Positions 1 through 9,449 of a stretch of 43,182 nt of DNA are shown piece by piece. The position numbers and the translations under genes were made by a program. The stretch is taken from contig NZ_LAPT01000040.1 of NCBI RefSeq assembly GCF_003194385.1, forward strand, positions 1 to 43,182, read 5' to 3'. The notes beneath the pieces were generated by a model, which searched no databases, was not told where the DNA came from, and saw nothing but the letters and a program-made list of their open reading frames with translations. The number at the start of each line of letters is the position of its first letter. Within the stretch, counting starts at the first letter, position 1. Origin of the DNA: Pokkaliibacter plantistimulans. Lineage in GTDB: Bacteria; Pseudomonadota; Gammaproteobacteria; Pseudomonadales; Balneatricaceae.

Positions 1-92
1 CAAAATGCTCATTTAGTTCACTAAACTCTGCTTTTTCGCTTGTTTTTTCCTTGTCTCGGCTGCCTCGATAACGTTTTTCAACAGCCTGCTAA
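1..92 (-). repeat. MITE-like repeat, copy A (cut by window start)
   Basis: The first 92 bases are nearly identical to the reverse complement of 42921-43014. The terminal motif (GCAGGCTGTTGAAAAACG on the minus strand) lies at about 73-90. The inner part, with the small hairpin TTTAG-tgaa-CTAAA, runs off the window start. The full-length copy at 42921-43127 shows that this is one end of a roughly 207-bp non-coding element with terminal inverted repeats. It ends directly against IS3 orfA-like sequence, which suggests insertion into, or next to, that relic. The family is not named here. Confidence 0.85.
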
Positions 93-300
93 GAAATAAG
101 GATCAAGACGGTCAAGCAAGGTACTGAGAGAGGCAGACGTGTGGCTGATATTGCCCAACGTCGTGGAGTGTCCACTCATAACATTTATAGGGATCACATC
201 TACAGCAGCGCTAACACGACGAGGATCATCAGGTCGGGCGCACCGACTACGCGCAGCGCTCGAACCCGTGAAGGAGCAACAAGATATTCAGGGAAAGCCA
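93..300 (+). pseudogene. IS3-family transposase OrfA relic
   Basis: From 93 a frame encodes EIRIKTVKQGTERGRRV followed by ADIAQRRGVSTHNIYR. This matches the N-terminal helix-turn-helix region of IS3-family OrfA proteins (typical form: xFKxxAVKQVTERG, then VADVAxRLGVSTHxLY). There is no start codon, and a TAA codon lies just upstream in frame at the repeat junction. After about 191 the similarity is lost; it resumes in another frame at 241-300 as LRAALEPVKEQQDIQGK, resembling the OrfA C-terminal LRAELKRVxEERDILKK leucine-zipper region. No OrfB follows. This is therefore a frameshifted, truncated fossil. The family is recognised from motif memory, not from a search. Confidence 0.6.
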
Positions 301-713
301 GTGCCTCAGCTTGGCCAAACTCTTCCAGCACTGCAGCTACTGCACCTGGCTCGAGGGTGGATGTCTGTGCGGCTATCACACCATCATGATGAACCAGACA
401 AGACGGGAGAGACCTGCAAACGAACAGCCAAAAATATGCTCGCCTGACATTGTGTGCTGCAGTTCATGATCAAAGAGCCAGGCGAGGCCTGTGTAACAGA
501 TGTCACTTGCTTACCCACCTGTACAAAGGCTGTTATAAAAGCTGGCTGTACCTACCGTACCGGATCGGCATTCTCAACAGGTAACTGGTTGGTCAAATCA
601 CCCGACAACCCTCGCCAACTATAAAGCGCGAGGCATGACGGTATATAAAGAAGAAACAGAATAAGCGGTCAGCATGCTTATGCTGCCTGCTGACAGACAG
701 CACCTAACACCTC
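301..713. other. Non-coding stretch after IS3 relic
   Basis: I see no convincing gene. Short open frames here have no start-site support and no family resemblance beyond the IS3 relic upstream. A hairpin at 668-694 (GTCAGCA arms) lies just past the 3' end of rmuC and may end its transcript on the minus strand, although its U-tract is poor. Confidence 0.4.
668..694 (-). terminator. Possible terminator of rmuC
   Basis: An inverted repeat GTCAGCA / TGCTGAC has a 13-nt loop and sits about 20 nt beyond the rmuC stop. On the minus strand it is followed by a pyrimidine-rich stretch rather than a clean U-run, so termination is plausible but not certain. Confidence 0.3.
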
Positions 714-2387
714 TCAGTTCAGGTCAGAGCCCGCATCCTGCTCAGTGATGCCCGTGGGCGTCACCTCAGCATCGTCATCAAACTGCATCTCCGCCATATC
801 AAGTAGCTCCACCGGCATCAGTTTGCTGGGCTTGGCACCCAGCTCAACGAAACGCTGCGCCCGGCTGACCAGATTGCCCCGCCCTTCGGAAAACTTGTTC
901 ATGGCTTTCTGATATGCCGCCTGACTCTGGTTAAGCTCTTGTCCCAGACGCAACATGTCTTCTGCAAAACCACGCAACTTGTCATACAGATCAGCGGCTT
1001 GTGCGGCAATAATCTGTGCGTTGCGGTTCTGCTTCTCGTATTGCCAGATGTGATTGATGGTTCTCAGCACCACCAGCAGGTTAGTTGGACTGACCAATAG
1101 AATGTTGTTCTCCAGCCCGAACTGGAACAGCTCGGGATCATGCTCAATGGCAGTGAGAAAGGCCGCTTCAATGGGAATGAACATCAGCACGTAGTCCAGC
1201 GTGCGAATACCCTTGAGGTTCTGATAATCCTTGGCTCCCAGGCCTCTGATATGATTGCGCAGCGCCTGACAGTGCCGCCTCAGCGCCTCCTGCCGAATCA
1301 GCTCGTCCTCACTGCTGTGGTAGGTTTCGTAATCAACCAGAGACACCTTGGCATCGATAATGATGTCTTTCTCGTCTGGCAGATGGACGATCACGTCAGG
1401 CTGATAACCTTTACCATCGACACTCTTCAGCGCGACCTGCGTGTGATATTCATGCCCCTCTCGTAACCCGGACTCCGATAGCACCCGGGACAGAATCATC
1501 TCCCCCCAGTTGCCCTGCAGCTTTTTATCACCCTTCAAAGCCCGCGTCAGGTTCAGCGCTTCTTCACTCATACGCTGATTCAACTCTTTCAGCGTACCTA
1601 TTTCATGGCGCAGGGTGCGTCGCTCGAACGCCTCTTTTTCATAGGTATCCTGCACCTGACGCTTGAACTCTCCCAACTGCTCCTTCAGAGGGGCAATCAA
1701 TCCATCCAGCTGGGATTTATTCTGTTGTGTAAATCGCTCGGCACTGGAGTGGAAGATACGCTGTGCGAGATTCTCAAACTGCTGTTTGAGCTGTTCTTCA
1801 GCACGCTGTAGCAGTGCCAGCTTTTCCTCGTGCTGTCGCTGCTCTGCGATCATGCGGGTATTCAGTTCACGAATGGTTGCTTCCGCATCGGTCAGCTGCT
1901 GCAGCCGCTGCTCGTGATGCTGACGTAGCTCCGTCAGTTCCTGCTGGGTCTGCTGGAAATGCAGCAGCCGTTCGCGCGACTGAGCAAGTTCAGTGTCAGC
2001 ACGATGCTTTTCCTCCTGCACCTCACGCAGTTGCACCTCGGCATCGTCAAAGCGCTCTCGCAGCTCGTCAAGTCGATCACCCAACCGCTGGCGATCACTC
2101 TGTAGGGCAATGATCCGCTCCCCCTTGTCGCGCAGCTCCTGCCTGTGCCGCTCCAGCGAAAGTTGCAACGCCTGGCGCTCTTCTCTGAATTCGCTCAGCT
2201 GTTGCTGGGAACGGAGCTGATCCTCCTGAAAACGCTCAGAAGCCGTTTGCCATTGCTGCTCCCACGCATTGCGCTGCAGCACAAACTGACGGCGGGCAAT
2301 GGCGCTGGCCACCAGCCAGCCGGCAAGAAAAATACCCAACCCCAGCAGAATCAAACCGACTGGAAAACTACCTTGCAAGATAGGCAT
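714..2387 (-). CDS. rmuC: DNA recombination protein RmuC
   Basis: 557 aa. RmuC limits recombination between short inverted repeats and is predicted to be a nuclease-related protein. Residues about 8-30 form one hydrophobic N-terminal anchor. Residues about 35-220 are strongly coiled-coil (Gln/Glu/Arg/Leu rich). The conserved RmuC domain follows at about 240-500, with the family motif GNWGE at 292-296 and a PD-(D/E)XK-like core with D331 and DAK at 345-347. The ATG at 2387 gives the membrane anchor at the expected place; no strong Shine-Dalgarno is seen. It stands alone on the minus strand, divergent from dppA. Length and domain order are normal for the family. Confidence 0.95.
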   Translation of the reverse strand: MPILQGSFPVGLILLGLGIFLAGWLVASAIARRQFVLQRNAWEQQWQTASERFQEDQLRSQQQLSEFREERQALQLSLERHRQELRDKGERIIALQSDRQRLGDRLDELRERFDDAEVQLREVQEEKHRADTELAQSRERLLHFQQTQQELTELRQHHEQRLQQLTDAEATIRELNTRMIAEQRQHEEKLALLQRAEEQLKQQFENLAQRIFHSSAERFTQQNKSQLDGLIAPLKEQLGEFKRQVQDTYEKEAFERRTLRHEIGTLKELNQRMSEEALNLTRALKGDKKLQGNWGEMILSRVLSESGLREGHEYHTQVALKSVDGKGYQPDVIVHLPDEKDIIIDAKVSLVDYETYHSSEDELIRQEALRRHCQALRNHIRGLGAKDYQNLKGIRTLDYVLMFIPIEAAFLTAIEHDPELFQFGLENNILLVSPTNLLVVLRTINHIWQYEKQNRNAQIIAAQAADLYDKLRGFAEDMLRLGQELNQSQAAYQKAMNKFSEGRGNLVSRAQRFVELGAKPSKLMPVELLDMAEMQFDDDAEVTPTGITEQDAGSDLN

Positions 2388-2469
2388 TTTGCATCTAAAC
2401 CCTTAACTGCACTTGTTTCTGGGTGCGACCTGTTTTTTTCAATGTATGTGAATCCTTTTCGCTTAAGTG

Positions 2470-2499
2470 TTTACAAAAGCAGATCACTGTGTCTAGTAT
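2470..2499 (+). promoter_or_regulatory. Candidate sigma-70 promoter of dppA
   Basis: TTTACA (2470-2475) and TAGTAT (2494-2499) are 18 bp apart, about 130 bp before the dppA start. The -35 matches consensus at 5/6 and the -10 at 4/6. This is a by-eye match only. Confidence 0.3.
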
Positions 2500-2627
2500 C
2501 CTCAACTTGCTCGTGATCTCAAACGCGAAAGTCAAATAAAAACAACGCATACCTTCGGCATGCCTGATAAAAACCAACATCCTTAAACACTACTGACAGA
2601 GATCCTGTTTAGCTAAGGAGTATTACA

Positions 2628-4217
2628 ATGAAGCGAGGTTTAGCCGTTTTCGCCGCCACCGCTCTGGCCGCCGCCATGGCCACGGCAGCTCAGGCTTCAA
2701 CCCTGGTCTATTGCTCGGAAGGAAGCCCAGAAGGCTTCAACCCGCAGTTCTACACCTCTGGTACTACCTTCGACGCCACTTCCAAGAACATCTTCGACAA
2801 ACTGGTCGAGTTCGAGCGCGGTACTACCACTATCGTTCCAGGCCTCGCTGAAAGCTGGGACATCTCCGAAGATGGCACGGTCTATACCTTCCATCTGCGC
2901 AAGGGTGTGAAATTCCATACTTCCAAGCTGTTCAAGCCAACCCGTGACTTCAACGCCGACGACGTATTGTTCTCTTTCAACCGTCAGTGGAAGAAAGATG
3001 ATCCGTTCCACAGCGTTTCCAACGGCACTTACGAATACTTCGATGCCATGGACATGGGTAACCTGCTGAAGAGCATCGAGAAGGTGGATGACTATACCGT
3101 CAAGTTCACCCTGACTCATCCGGAAGCCCCCTTCCTGGCTGACATCGCCATGGACTTCGCCTCCATCATGTCCAAGGAATACGCCGACAACATGATGAAA
3201 GCGGGCACTCCCGAGAAGATCGATATGGATCCTATCGGTACTGGCCCCTTCCAGTTTGTTCAGTATCAGAAAGACTCCGTCATTCGCTACGTAGGCAACA
3301 AGGACTACTGGCAGGGCGCGCCCAAGATCGACAAGCTGATCTTCTCCATCACCCCCGATGCCTCTGTGCGTTACGCCAAGCTGAAAGCGGGTGAGTGTCA
3401 GGTCATGCCTTATCCCAACCCGGCTGATCTGGCGGAAATGAAGAAAGACGCCAACATCAACCTGATGACTCAGGCCGGTCTGAACGTGGGTTATCTGGGT
3501 TACAACACCAAGAAAGGCCCCATGGCCAAGACTGAAGTGCGTAAGGCGCTAAATGCGGCGATCAACAAGTCAGCCATTCTGGAAGCGGTATATCAGGGTG
3601 CTGGTCAGGTAGCCAAGAACCCGCTGCCCCCCACCATCTGGTCTTACAACGAAGATACCGTTGACGATCCGTATGATCCCGAACTGGCCAAGAAAATGCT
3701 GGCCGAAGCGGGCTATCCTGACGGCTTCGAGACCACCATCTGGGCTATGCCAGTACAACGCCCCTACAACCCCAATGCCCGTCGCATGGCTGAGATGATT
3801 CAGGCCGACTGGGCCAAGATTGGTGTCAAAGCCAAGATTGTCAGCTACGAGTGGGGTGAGTATCTGAAGCGCACCAAAGAAGGTGAGCAGGATGCGTTCA
3901 TGCTGGGCTGGACCGGTGACAATGGTGACCCCGATAACTTCCTGAGCGTACTGCTGGGTTGTGCCGCTGTCGGCGGCTCTAACCGTTCTCAGTGGTGTAA
4001 TCAGGAGTTTGACGATCTGATCAACCAGGCCAAACAGGTCTCTGATCAGGCCAAGCGTACTGAACTGTACAAACAGGCTCAGGTAGTGTTCAAACGTGAA
4101 GCGCCCTGGGCAACTATCGCGCACTCCGTAGTCTTTGAACCTGTCCGTAAGGAAGTTAAAGACTACAAAATCGACCCGTTTGGCGGACACATCTTCTACG
4201 GCGTCAGCGTAGAGTAA
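2628..4217 (+). CDS. dppA: Dipeptide ABC transporter periplasmic binding protein DppA
   Basis: 529 aa, SBP_bac_5 (cluster C) family. It captures dipeptides (and in some species haem or delta-aminolevulinate) in the periplasm and delivers them to DppBC. A Sec signal peptide spans residues 1-23, with cleavage after AQA. The mature N-terminus STLVYCSEGSPEGFNP matches enterobacterial DppA, as do the internal blocks MDFASIMSKEYADNMMKAGT and AMPVQRPYNPNARRMAEMIQ. Cys29 (VYCSEG) and the Cys in AGECQVMPYP correspond to the conserved DppA disulfide. The start has a good AAGGAG. It is the first gene of dppABCDF and is separated from dppB by a strong hairpin, which fits higher expression of the binding protein. 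Confidence 0.96.
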   Translation: MKRGLAVFAATALAAAMATAAQASTLVYCSEGSPEGFNPQFYTSGTTFDATSKNIFDKLVEFERGTTTIVPGLAESWDISEDGTVYTFHLRKGVKFHTSKLFKPTRDFNADDVLFSFNRQWKKDDPFHSVSNGTYEYFDAMDMGNLLKSIEKVDDYTVKFTLTHPEAPFLADIAMDFASIMSKEYADNMMKAGTPEKIDMDPIGTGPFQFVQYQKDSVIRYVGNKDYWQGAPKIDKLIFSITPDASVRYAKLKAGECQVMPYPNPADLAEMKKDANINLMTQAGLNVGYLGYNTKKGPMAKTEVRKALNAAINKSAILEAVYQGAGQVAKNPLPPTIWSYNEDTVDDPYDPELAKKMLAEAGYPDGFETTIWAMPVQRPYNPNARRMAEMIQADWAKIGVKAKIVSYEWGEYLKRTKEGEQDAFMLGWTGDNGDPDNFLSVLLGCAAVGGSNRSQWCNQEFDDLINQAKQVSDQAKRTELYKQAQVVFKREAPWATIAHSVVFEPVRKEVKDYKIDPFGGHIFYGVSVE

Positions 4218-4237
4218 TCCACCACCAGGCAAAGGAA

Positions 4238-4268
4238 GGCATGGCTTGTGCAAGCCATGCCTTTTTTT
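4238..4268 (+). terminator. Rho-independent (partial) terminator between dppA and dppB
   Basis: GGCATGGCTTG / CAAGCCATGCC forms an 11-bp perfect stem with a 2-nt central gap (about a 4-nt loop in practice), followed by a run of seven T. Since dppBCDF lie downstream without another obvious promoter, it may act as an attenuator that sets the excess of DppA. Confidence 0.85.
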
Positions 4269-4369
4269 ATCTGGGATCCGCCAACAGGTTAGTACAGGAA
4301 AAGCCTGCCTGATGTTGCTGCTACCGCAGTGATGGAGAGCAGGCTCTTCTGCAATCGTCGGATGTAACT

Positions 4370-5380
4370 ATGCTGCAATTCATATTCAGGCGTCTGCTTC
4401 TAGTAGTGCCGACCTTTATCGGGATTACCCTCCTGACCTTTTTTCTGATCCGCCTGATTCCGGGTGATCCGATCGAACTGCTTGCCGGTGAGCGTGGTGT
4501 TGACCCTGCCCGCCACGCCATGCTGATGGCGCAAATGGGCCTGGACCAGCCCATTCTGGTGCAATACATGCATTACATTGCCGATGTCCTGCGAGGCAAT
4601 CTGGGCACCTCGATCAGTACCCGTGAACCGGTGCTGCATGAGTTTTTGACCCTGTTCCCCGCCACTGTTGAACTGTCACTCTGCGCCACGCTGTTTGCCA
4701 TCATCATTGGTTTGCCTGCCGGCATTCTGGCTGCAGTCAAACGCGGCTCGGTCTTCGACCATTCTGTAATGACGATTTCCCTCACCGGATATTCAATGCC
4801 CATTTTCTGGTGGGCACTGTTATTGATGCTGGTGTTCTCGGTCAACCTCGGCTGGACGCCTGTTTCCGGCAGGATTGATGTGACCTACTGGGTCGATGAT
4901 GTCACCGGTTTTATGCTGATCGACTCCCTGCTGTCGGACGACAAGGGTGCGTTCATCTCCACCCTCAGCCACCTGATATTGCCCAGCATCGTGCTCGGTA
5001 CCATTCCGCTGGCCGTCATCGCCCGTATGACCCGCTCCTCCATGCTGGAAGTACTGGGAGAAGACTACATTCGCACTGCCCGCGCCAAGGGGCTGGCCCC
5101 CAAGCGCGTCATCTTTATCCACGCGCTGCGTAATGCCCTGATCCCCGTTATCACCGTTATCGGCTTGCAGGTCGGCACCCTGCTGGCAGGCGCGATCCTG
5201 ACGGAAACCATCTTCGCCTGGCCCGGCGTCGGCAAATGGCTGATCGAAGCAATCCACCGCCGCGACTATCCCGTAGTTCAGGGCGGCATTCTTATCGTTG
5301 CCACCCTGATCATTCTGGTGAATCTGCTGGTGGACATTCTGTATGGCGTGGTCAACCCGCGCATCCGCCATAACAAGTAA
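4370..5380 (+). CDS. dppB: Dipeptide ABC transporter permease DppB
   Basis: 336 aa inner-membrane permease, one half of the dipeptide channel. The N-terminus MLQFIFRRLLLVVPTFIGIT and the conserved block RLIPGDPIELLAGERG are typical of DppB. About six membrane segments are visible. The EAA loop that contacts the ATPases reads EDYIRTARAKGLAPKRVIFI at about residues 229-248. The C-terminus VDILYGVVNPRIRH is also typical. It lies about 100 nt after the dppA hairpin and 15 nt before dppC. Confidence 0.95.
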   Translation: MLQFIFRRLLLVVPTFIGITLLTFFLIRLIPGDPIELLAGERGVDPARHAMLMAQMGLDQPILVQYMHYIADVLRGNLGTSISTREPVLHEFLTLFPATVELSLCATLFAIIIGLPAGILAAVKRGSVFDHSVMTISLTGYSMPIFWWALLLMLVFSVNLGWTPVSGRIDVTYWVDDVTGFMLIDSLLSDDKGAFISTLSHLILPSIVLGTIPLAVIARMTRSSMLEVLGEDYIRTARAKGLAPKRVIFIHALRNALIPVITVIGLQVGTLLAGAILTETIFAWPGVGKWLIEAIHRRDYPVVQGGILIVATLIILVNLLVDILYGVVNPRIRHNK

Positions 5381-5395
5381 CGAAGGGTACAGCTG

Positions 5396-6301
5396 ATGAG
5401 TGAATCCACCCTGACTAGAAACACTGTTCAGGCCAATCAGCCACCCTCACCCCTGCGTGAGTTCTGGAGCTATTTCCGGACCAACAAGGGTGCCCTGGTC
5501 GGTCTGTGGTTTATTGTCGCCATTATGGTGGTCGCCTGCCTGGCAGAGCTGGTCGCCCCGCATTCGCCGTTTGAACAGTTCCGCAATGCCCTGCTGCAAC
5601 CGCCCGTCTGGCAGGAAGGCGGCAGCTGGGAGTTCATCCTTGGCACCGATGATGTCGGCCGCGATATTCTTACCCGCCTGATTTATGGCGCGCGCCTGTC
5701 ATTGATGATCGGCTGTTCAGTGGTCGTACTGTCGCTGTCGGTCGGCATCGTGCTGGGCCTGCTGGCCGCCTATTTCCGCGGTGTTGTGGAAGTGGCCATC
5801 ATGCGTCTGGTCGATATCATGCTGGCTCTGCCGAGCCTGCTGCTGGCCATCGCCATCGTCGCCATTCTTGGCCCAAGCCTGCTCAACTCCTCACTGGCGA
5901 TTGCCATCGTGTCACTGCCGCACTACGTGCGTCTGACTCGCGCAGCGGCCCTGGCGGAAATCAGCCGGGACTACGTGACCTCTGCCCGTGTGGTGGGTGC
6001 AGGCCCGCTGCGCCTGATGTTCATCACTTTGCTTCCCAACTGCTTACCACCGCTCATCGTACAGGCAACACTGGGCTTCTCCAGTGCAGTACTGGACATG
6101 GCGGCCCTTGGCTTCCTGGGTCTGGGTGCCCAGCCTCCTACTCCGGAGTGGGGTTCCATGCTGGCTGACGCGCTGCAATTCGTTCAACGTGCCTGGTGGG
6201 TTGTGACCTTCCCCGGCCTGATGATCCTGCTGACCGTACTGGCATTCAACCTGATGGGCGACGGTCTCCGTGATGCCCTTGATCCCAAGCTGAAGCACTA
6301 A
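5396..6301 (+). CDS. dppC: Dipeptide ABC transporter permease DppC
   Basis: 301 aa second permease of the dipeptide importer. It has the OppC_N-type N-terminal region (REFWSYFRTNKGALVGLWF) with the first membrane helix, then the periplasmic segment containing LGTDDVGRDILTRLIYGARL, a hallmark of DppC/OppC. The BPD_transp_1 domain follows, with the coupling loop RDYVTSARVVGAGPLRLMFI at about 196-215. The C-terminus NLMGDGLRDALDPKLKH is classical. An AAGGG lies upstream of the ATG. dppD starts 9 nt after its stop, so the two are co-transcribed. Confidence 0.95.
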   Translation: MSESTLTRNTVQANQPPSPLREFWSYFRTNKGALVGLWFIVAIMVVACLAELVAPHSPFEQFRNALLQPPVWQEGGSWEFILGTDDVGRDILTRLIYGARLSLMIGCSVVVLSLSVGIVLGLLAAYFRGVVEVAIMRLVDIMLALPSLLLAIAIVAILGPSLLNSSLAIAIVSLPHYVRLTRAAALAEISRDYVTSARVVGAGPLRLMFITLLPNCLPPLIVQATLGFSSAVLDMAALGFLGLGAQPPTPEWGSMLADALQFVQRAWWVVTFPGLMILLTVLAFNLMGDGLRDALDPKLKH

Positions 6302-6310
6302 GGAGGCACC

Positions 6311-7300
6311 GTGGCATTACTTAGCATCAAGAACCTCACGGTCACCTTCGGTGAGGGTGATAACCCTTTCCGCGCCGTTGACCGTATCAGTTACACCGTG
6401 GATGAGGGCGAAGTGCTCGGCATCGTCGGTGAATCAGGCTCAGGCAAGAGCGTCAGCTCCCTGTCGGTCATGGGTCTTATCGACTACCCGGGTAAGGTCA
6501 AGGCTGATGAGCTGACATTCGATGGCAGTGACCTGCTCAGCCTGTCAGCCAACGCCCGCCGCAAGATCACCGGTGATGATATCGCCATGATCTTTCAGGA
6601 CCCGATGACCAGCCTGAACCCCTGCTTCACCGTCGGCTATCAGATAGTCGAAGCCCTGAAAGTGCACGGTGGCGGCAGCAAGAAAGAGCTGAAAGCTCGT
6701 GCTATTGAGCTGCTCAAGCAGGTCGGTATTCCTGCACCGGAAAGCCGTTTTGACAACTACCCCCACCAGCTGTCTGGCGGTATGAGCCAGCGCATGATGA
6801 TTGCCATGGCCATCGCCTGTAATCCACGGCTGCTGATTGCTGATGAACCAACCACCGCGCTGGATGTCACCATTCAGGCACAGATCATTGATCTGCTGGT
6901 GAATCTGCAAAAAGCCCGGGGCATGGGTCTGATCCTGATTACTCACGATCTGGCACTGGTGGCTGAAGTCGCCCACCGTATTGTCGTGATGTATGCCGGT
7001 CAGATCGTCGAAATGGCCCCTGCCGATCAGCTGTTCGTCACCCCACGCCATCCCTACACCCAGGCGTTGCTGCGCTCTCTGCCAGAACACTCTGCAGGGC
7101 ACGCGCGGTTGCAGGCGTTGCCCGGCGTGGTGCCCGGCAAGCATGACCGCCCGCAGGGCTGTCTGCTCAACCCGCGCTGCCCCTATGCCACTGACCGCTG
7201 CCGCAAGGAAGAGCCAGGCCTGCAGCCCTATCCGGGCAACAGCGCACGCATGGTGAAATGTTTTTATCCGCTGAATGATGAGGGGAGCCCGGCAGTATGA
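6311..7300 (+). CDS. dppD: Dipeptide ABC transporter ATPase DppD
   Basis: 329 aa cytoplasmic ATPase driving DppBC. It starts with GTG, preceded by AAGGAGGC. Walker A is GESGSGKS at about residues 41-48, the Q-loop is [11 protein letters not shown], the ABC signature is LSGGMSQRM, Walker B is [12 protein letters not shown], and the switch histidine is in THDLALV. The C-terminal oligo_HPY extension carries the Cys-rich motif [19 protein letters not shown], which in this subfamily can bind an iron-sulfur cluster. Its stop overlaps the dppF start by 4 nt (ATGA), indicating translational coupling. Confidence 0.95.
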   Translation: MALLSIKNLTVTFGEGDNPFRAVDRISYTVDEGEVLGIVGESGSGKSVSSLSVMGLIDYPGKVKADELTFDGSDLLSLSANARRKITGDDIAMIFQDPMTSLNPCFTVGYQIVEALKVHGGGSKKELKARAIELLKQVGIPAPESRFDNYPHQLSGGMSQRMMIAMAIACNPRLLIADEPTTALDVTIQAQIIDLLVNLQKARGMGLILITHDLALVAEVAHRIVVMYAGQIVEMAPADQLFVTPRHPYTQALLRSLPEHSAGHARLQALPGVVPGKHDRPQGCLLNPRCPYATDRCRKEEPGLQPYPGNSARMVKCFYPLNDEGSPAV

Positions 7301-8274
7301 GCGAACCGATCCTGTTGGAAGCCCGTGATCTGAAACGTCATTACGACGTACGTCAGGGCCCGTTTAAACCTCACGCCACGGTCAAGGCACTGGACGGCGT
7401 TTCCTTCCGTGTCGAGCGGGGCAAGACGCTGGCTGTGGTCGGCGAATCAGGCTGTGGCAAATCGACACTGGCCAAGCTGCTGACGCTTATCGAGCAGCCC
7501 ACTGCAGGTCAGCTGATGCTGGACGGCAAGGATGTCAGCGGTGCCAGCAAACAGGAGCTGGCGCAACTGCGGCAGAAAATCCAGATCATTTTCCAGAACC
7601 CTTATGGCTCGCTGAACCCGCGCCAGAAAATTGGTGCCATTCTGGAAGAACCGCTGGTGATAAACACCTCGCTGACCAAGGCTGAACGCAAGGAAAAAGC
7701 GCTGGCCATCATGCGCAAGGTGGGTCTGAAGGAAGAGCATTATCAGCGTTATCCGCACATGTTCTCCGGTGGCCAGCGCCAGCGTATCGCCATTGCCCGC
7801 GGCCTGATGCTCAACCCCAGTGTAGTGGTGGCTGACGAGCCCGTGTCGGCACTGGACGTATCAGTTCAGGCTCAGGTACTGAACCTGATGATGGATCTGC
7901 AGGATGAACTGGGCCTCAGCTATATCTTCATCTCCCACGACCTGTCAGTGGTGGAGCATATTGCTGATGAAGTCATGGTGATGTATCTGGGCAAGGTCGT
8001 GGAAAAAGGGCCGACAGCGACGATCTTTGATGATCCGCGTCATCCTTATACCCGCGCCCTGCTGTCATCTACCCCACGGCTGGACCCGAGCAAGCGTATT
8101 GAGAAGGTGAAACTGCTGGGCGAGCTGCCTTCACCGCTGAATCCGCCCGCTGGCTGTCCTTTCCATGGCCGCTGCCAGTTCGTGCAGGATCGTTGCAAGA
8201 GCGAAGTACCGCCGCTGCAAAGCCTGCAAGGTCGTCTGATTGCATGCCATGGCGTGGAAGAAGGCCGACTCTAA
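7297..8274 (+). CDS. dppF: Dipeptide ABC transporter ATPase DppF
   Basis: 325 aa second ATPase of the dipeptide importer. Walker A is GESGCGKST, the Q-loop is [13 protein letters not shown], the signature is FSGGQRQRI, Walker B is [12 protein letters not shown], and the switch is [10 protein letters not shown]. The C-terminal oligo_HPY part includes [21 protein letters not shown], with the usual cysteines. The GCGKS form of the P-loop and the SGGQRQR signature separate it from DppD (GSGKS, SGGMSQR). It is the last gene of dppABCDF and is followed by a strong bidirectional hairpin at 8312-8337. Confidence 0.95.
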   Translation: MSEPILLEARDLKRHYDVRQGPFKPHATVKALDGVSFRVERGKTLAVVGESGCGKSTLAKLLTLIEQPTAGQLMLDGKDVSGASKQELAQLRQKIQIIFQNPYGSLNPRQKIGAILEEPLVINTSLTKAERKEKALAIMRKVGLKEEHYQRYPHMFSGGQRQRIAIARGLMLNPSVVVADEPVSALDVSVQAQVLNLMMDLQDELGLSYIFISHDLSVVEHIADEVMVMYLGKVVEKGPTATIFDDPRHPYTRALLSSTPRLDPSKRIEKVKLLGELPSPLNPPAGCPFHGRCQFVQDRCKSEVPPLQSLQGRLIACHGVEEGRL

Positions 8275-8311
8275 CAGCTTGCCAGGGCCAAAGGCTCGAC
8301 CAGTCGAATGC

Positions 8312-8337
8312 AAAAGCCGGGAATCCTCCCGGCTTTT
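8312..8337. terminator. Bidirectional terminator of dppF and the hydrolase gene
   Basis: AAAAGCCGGGA / TCCCGGCTTTT flanks a 4-nt ATCC loop. The A-run on one side and T-run on the other allow termination from both directions. It lies between the convergent dppF and the minus-strand hydrolase. Confidence 0.85.
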
Positions 8338-8375
8338 GTGTTTTGACTCAGTTACTCATCAAAAAATTCGTTGGT

Positions 8376-9215
8376 TTACATTGCACGAAGGGCACTGAGC
8401 AGCGCAGCACGAAATTCATCGGGCGCCGATAACTGCGGTGAATGGTCCGCCTCGGCGAAAACGGTTGCCTGGGCTTGCGGCATCTGCTCGCAAAGATATT
8501 GCACCACCCCAACGGGATAAAACTGGCTTTTCCCTCCGTACAGCAGCGCCACTGGCACGCTGATGGTTGGGGGTACATCACGCCAGTCCTGCCGGGTCAT
8601 GTCCTGCCATAGCTGAATCAGAGCCGGGGCATGGAGTGTGCCCAGATAGCTGCGCAGCTGCTGAATCAGCGGATGATCCTGTTCAATCGCAGCGGTAATA
8701 CCTGGGTTCAGTCCCCTCGCTGCCAGATTAAGTGCAGCCTCAGCGAAATTCTGCCGCATCTCGGCCTGCAGCGCCTGATTCTGTGTCTCATCGAAGTGAC
8801 CATAGATGGCAAATGGCCAGTCCCCTTTTTTCAGCAAGCAGGGTGACTGATCAATAAACACCACACCACGCAAATGATCGCTGCCAAAACGGCGGATGTA
8901 GTGCCACAGCAGCATCGCACCCATGGAGTGACCAACGATGACAGGATGACGAATCTGAAAGTGTTCAAGCATGAAATGCAGATCATCCACCAGCTGATCC
9001 AGGCTCATCGCCGTGGCTGTCTGCAAGGGTGCCGGGCGGTGTCCGCGGGCGCGCCACGCAATAACCTGATGCTCAGCAGCCAGATCATCAATAAAGGGCA
9101 TCCAGATATGCGGGCCGGAGGTCCAGCCATGTAATAGCACCAGTGGCCTGCCTTGCCCCTGCACCAACACATCAATCGGTTCTCCATCAGGCAGTATGAG
9201 GGTCTGCATCATCAT
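8376..9215 (-). CDS. Alpha/beta-fold hydrolase
   Basis: 279 aa. It has the oxyanion-hole region LVLLHGWTSGPHIW near residues 29-42, the nucleophile elbow VIVGHSMGAM (Ser in GHSMG, about residue 96), and a late histidine in AEADHSPQLSAPDEF, so the catalytic set looks complete. This fits the Abhydrolase_1 family (esterase, lactonase, haloperoxidase-like), but the substrate cannot be read from sequence. There is no signal peptide. Three ATG codons in a row follow an AGGAG; the third (9209) has the best spacing, so the true protein may be two residues shorter. It is divergent from azoR with about 234 bp between. Confidence 0.85.
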   Translation of the reverse strand: MMMQTLILPDGEPIDVLVQGQGRPLVLLHGWTSGPHIWMPFIDDLAAEHQVIAWRARGHRPAPLQTATAMSLDQLVDDLHFMLEHFQIRHPVIVGHSMGAMLLWHYIRRFGSDHLRGVVFIDQSPCLLKKGDWPFAIYGHFDETQNQALQAEMRQNFAEAALNLAARGLNPGITAAIEQDHPLIQQLRSYLGTLHAPALIQLWQDMTRQDWRDVPPTISVPVALLYGGKSQFYPVGVVQYLCEQMPQAQATVFAEADHSPQLSAPDEFRAALLSALRAM

Positions 9216-9449
9216 TCTCCTTTGCCAGTTCTTTCCGCATCGTTAATACCCGCCAAACGACATCCTGCCGAACAGATTAGCCCGGCAGAATGACTCAGCC
9301 ATGAAGCTCGTTGACCATCTGATGACAACTCAATCAGATTTTCTGAACAGGTTCGCCAACTATTTTTGATATTCATGTTCAAACAGCCTGTGCACAATGG
9401 CACCTATCGCAACCACTGAATCCGCAACAGGACATCAAGGAGCTTCACA

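Noticed and set aside
2395-2580. 61-aa minus-strand frame between rmuC and dppA
   Set aside because: There is no family resemblance; it occupies the dppA promoter region.
9343-9352. GAAC-ag-GTTC palindrome between the hydrolase and azoR genes as a regulator site
   Set aside because: It is too short to support without comparative data.
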